Below, one piece after another: positions 62,770-64,000 of a stretch of DNA of 64,000 nucleotides (its first letter is position 1; each line of letters starts with the position of its first letter). The notes beneath the pieces are model-generated. The model searched no databases and was not told the DNA's origin. It saw nothing but the letters and a program-made list of their open reading frames with translations. The stretch comes from Bacteroidota bacterium. GTDB lineage: Bacteria; Bacteroidota; Bacteroidia; AKYH767-A; 2013-40CM-41-45. The position numbers and the translations under genes are program-made. The stretch lies in contig JADJSV010000009.1 of the NCBI GenBank assembly GCA_016711505.1, positions 130,908 through 194,907 of the forward strand. Reading direction: 5' to 3'.

Positions 62770-63249
62770 ATGTTTAAAGATCCATTTTCATTTGAAGGGC
62801 GAATAAGAAGAAGCGAATACGGAATTTCAATTATTATTTACCTGATATTGTATTGGCTGGCAATATTTTTGGCAATTGGCATTGGAAATGATCCTGGTGC
62901 TGTAATTTTTACAATTTGTATGATCCCATTGATCTGGTTTGGTTTAGCGCAGGGGGCTAAAAGATGTCATGACATTGGGAATAGCGGATGGTGGCAGCTA
63001 ATTCCTTTTTATGGGTTATGGATGTTGTTTCAAGATGGGACACCTGGCCAAAATCAATATGGTGAAAATCCTAAGGGTATAATGAATCAATCTCCACCTT
63101 TTATCGTGGATCCACAAAATCCACAAACTCCACAAAGTGGATATCAAGGCGGGTATCTTGGTGGCCATAATAATCCCAACACCAACTATGGTTCAAATGT
63201 GAATCCCCAAAATGGTAGTGGATATAATGACGGTGATTTATACAAATAA
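62770..63249 (+). CDS. DUF805-family inner-membrane protein
   Basis: The 159-residue protein begins with the DUF805 signature FEGRIRRSEYGISIIIYLILY (FxGRxxRxEY). Two or three membrane helices follow (IYLILYWLAIFLAIGIG; FTICMIPLIWFGLA), with the typical AKRCHDIGNSGWW segment and FQDGTPGQNQYGENP. The C-terminal tail is Asn/Gly/Pro/Gln-rich. Function is unknown for the family (YhaH-like). Frame intact, ending just before the vWA gene. Confidence 0.85.
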   Translation: MFKDPFSFEGRIRRSEYGISIIIYLILYWLAIFLAIGIGNDPGAVIFTICMIPLIWFGLAQGAKRCHDIGNSGWWQLIPFYGLWMLFQDGTPGQNQYGENPKGIMNQSPPFIVDPQNPQTPQSGYQGGYLGGHNNPNTNYGSNVNPQNGSGYNDGDLYK

Positions 63250-63259
63250 ACTTAAAAAA

Positions 63260-64000
63260 ATGTACGACTTAAGAAGTTTAACGATTAGCAGTACAAATCC
63301 TGCTTAATAATCTATTTAATTGACCAAAGTGGTTCAATGGGTGAAAAGTTTGTGTTCTTCTCATACAAAATCAGTTGAGTTATCAGATGCTATAAATGAC
63401 ATCATTTACAAGTGTGGGATTACGCTGTATTGGAAATGCTGGCGAATTAAAAATAGATTTGAAATTGCAATTATTGTTTTATGGAAAAAATGAAAGTACC
63501 GTTCAATCTGGTTGGGAAGGTCAATTATCCAGGAAAGTAAGGGTTGTTTCGATTAAGAACATTTTTGAATATCCATTATCACGAGAGAAACGACAAACCT
63601 ATTTGGGTTCGTCCTTACTCAGGATCTGATACCAATGAAAAAGCATTTGAAAATGCAAAACGTCTATATAATGATTGGATTAATTGGGGAAACCACAAGA
63701 TTACATCACTCAATAATAATAAACATTACTGATGGTGAAGCTACAGACTCCGGCAGCAATTTCAATACATTACGAAATGAAATAGAACAGATAAAACACT
63801 GAGGCACTAACTATGGAGGTGTTAACATTTTAAATATTCACATTTCAGCACGAGCAGGCGAAAAACTGCTTTTCCCAAATGACGTTTCCAATAGCAATGA
63901 TAGGTTTGGAAAACTTTTATTTGAAATTTCGACCCCACTAAATGATAACATGGTGCGAATTGCACAGCAGAAAGGATACAACATACAAAGCAACGCAAGG
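63260..64000 (+). CDS. von Willebrand A-domain protein (TerY-like), frameshifted and cut by the right edge
   Basis: Starting at 63260 (MYDLRSLTISSTNPA), the shifted frame reads LIIYLIDQSGSMGEKF, a MIDAS motif (DxSxS). ELSDAINDIIYKCG, NRFEIAIIV, FEYHYHERNDKPIWVRPYSG and the second MIDAS segment INITDGEATDSGSNF follow. After another break NIHISARAGEKLLFPND runs to the window end. The order matches vWA proteins of the TerY type associated with tellurite-resistance or phosphatase/kinase modules. At least five frame breaks in 740 bases. Partner genes would lie beyond the edge. Confidence 0.7.

Overview
The window looks like chromosomal DNA of a low-GC member of the Bacteroidota. The evidence is several exported proteins ending in the 'PNP...GIYF...KI(I)K' type IX secretion (T9SS) sorting domain, HAF, IPT/TIG-NHL and LamG surface proteins, DUF892/DUF6766 stress proteins, and TAnnTTTG-type promoter elements. 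Genus or family cannot be resolved from the sequence alone. Many genes are split by single-base frameshifts. Where they can be inspected (kinase near 15148, catalase near 18701, TetR near 8245) one base in a homopolymer restores the protein, so most breaks are probably sequencing or assembly errors. Split genes are therefore listed as one locus, with the breaks described.

Layout. 1-10.3 kb: an exported PKD/endonuclease-phosphatase protein cut by the left edge, a decayed T9SS gene start, a dockerin-ended propeller protein, a two-gene operon of RNA ligase RtcB with an unusual Clp-like AAA+ ATPase fused to an FtsH-type M41 protease domain, a TetR regulator and a HAF-repeat T9SS protein. 10.5-21.2 kb: a stress and redox block of DUF6766, DUF892 ferritin-like, FAD/Rieske oxidoreductase, YjlB-like cupin, PncC, PAS-PAS histidine kinase with response regulator, large catalase, SDR and zinc alcohol dehydrogenase.

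21.3-44.1 kb: about 22 kb of minus-strand genes, nearly all encoding exported proteins. They comprise five tandem IPT/NHL lipoproteins plus a sixth truncated copy, two candidate peptidases (papain-like and M15-like), and six large secreted proteins, of which four are clear paralogues with a two-module plan that I cannot assign to a named family. A candidate permuted NlpC/P60 enzyme is translationally coupled inside that block. This is the strongest candidate for an undescribed system.

44.3-53.3 kb: a T9SS protein; an otsB - GH15 - otsA trehalose operon in which OtsA carries a membrane/HAMP sensor module; and a methionine gamma-lyase-like PLP enzyme. 53.5-64 kb: tRNA-Leu(CAA) with a large serine recombinase whose reading frame ends inside the tRNA, probably one end of an integrated element. 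It is followed by a MerR-like regulator and a divergent small-gene pair around a 45-bp perfect palindrome, two T9SS proteins, an intergenic region with 20-bp-phased repeats, and TPR, DUF805 and vWA (TerY-like) genes running off the right edge.
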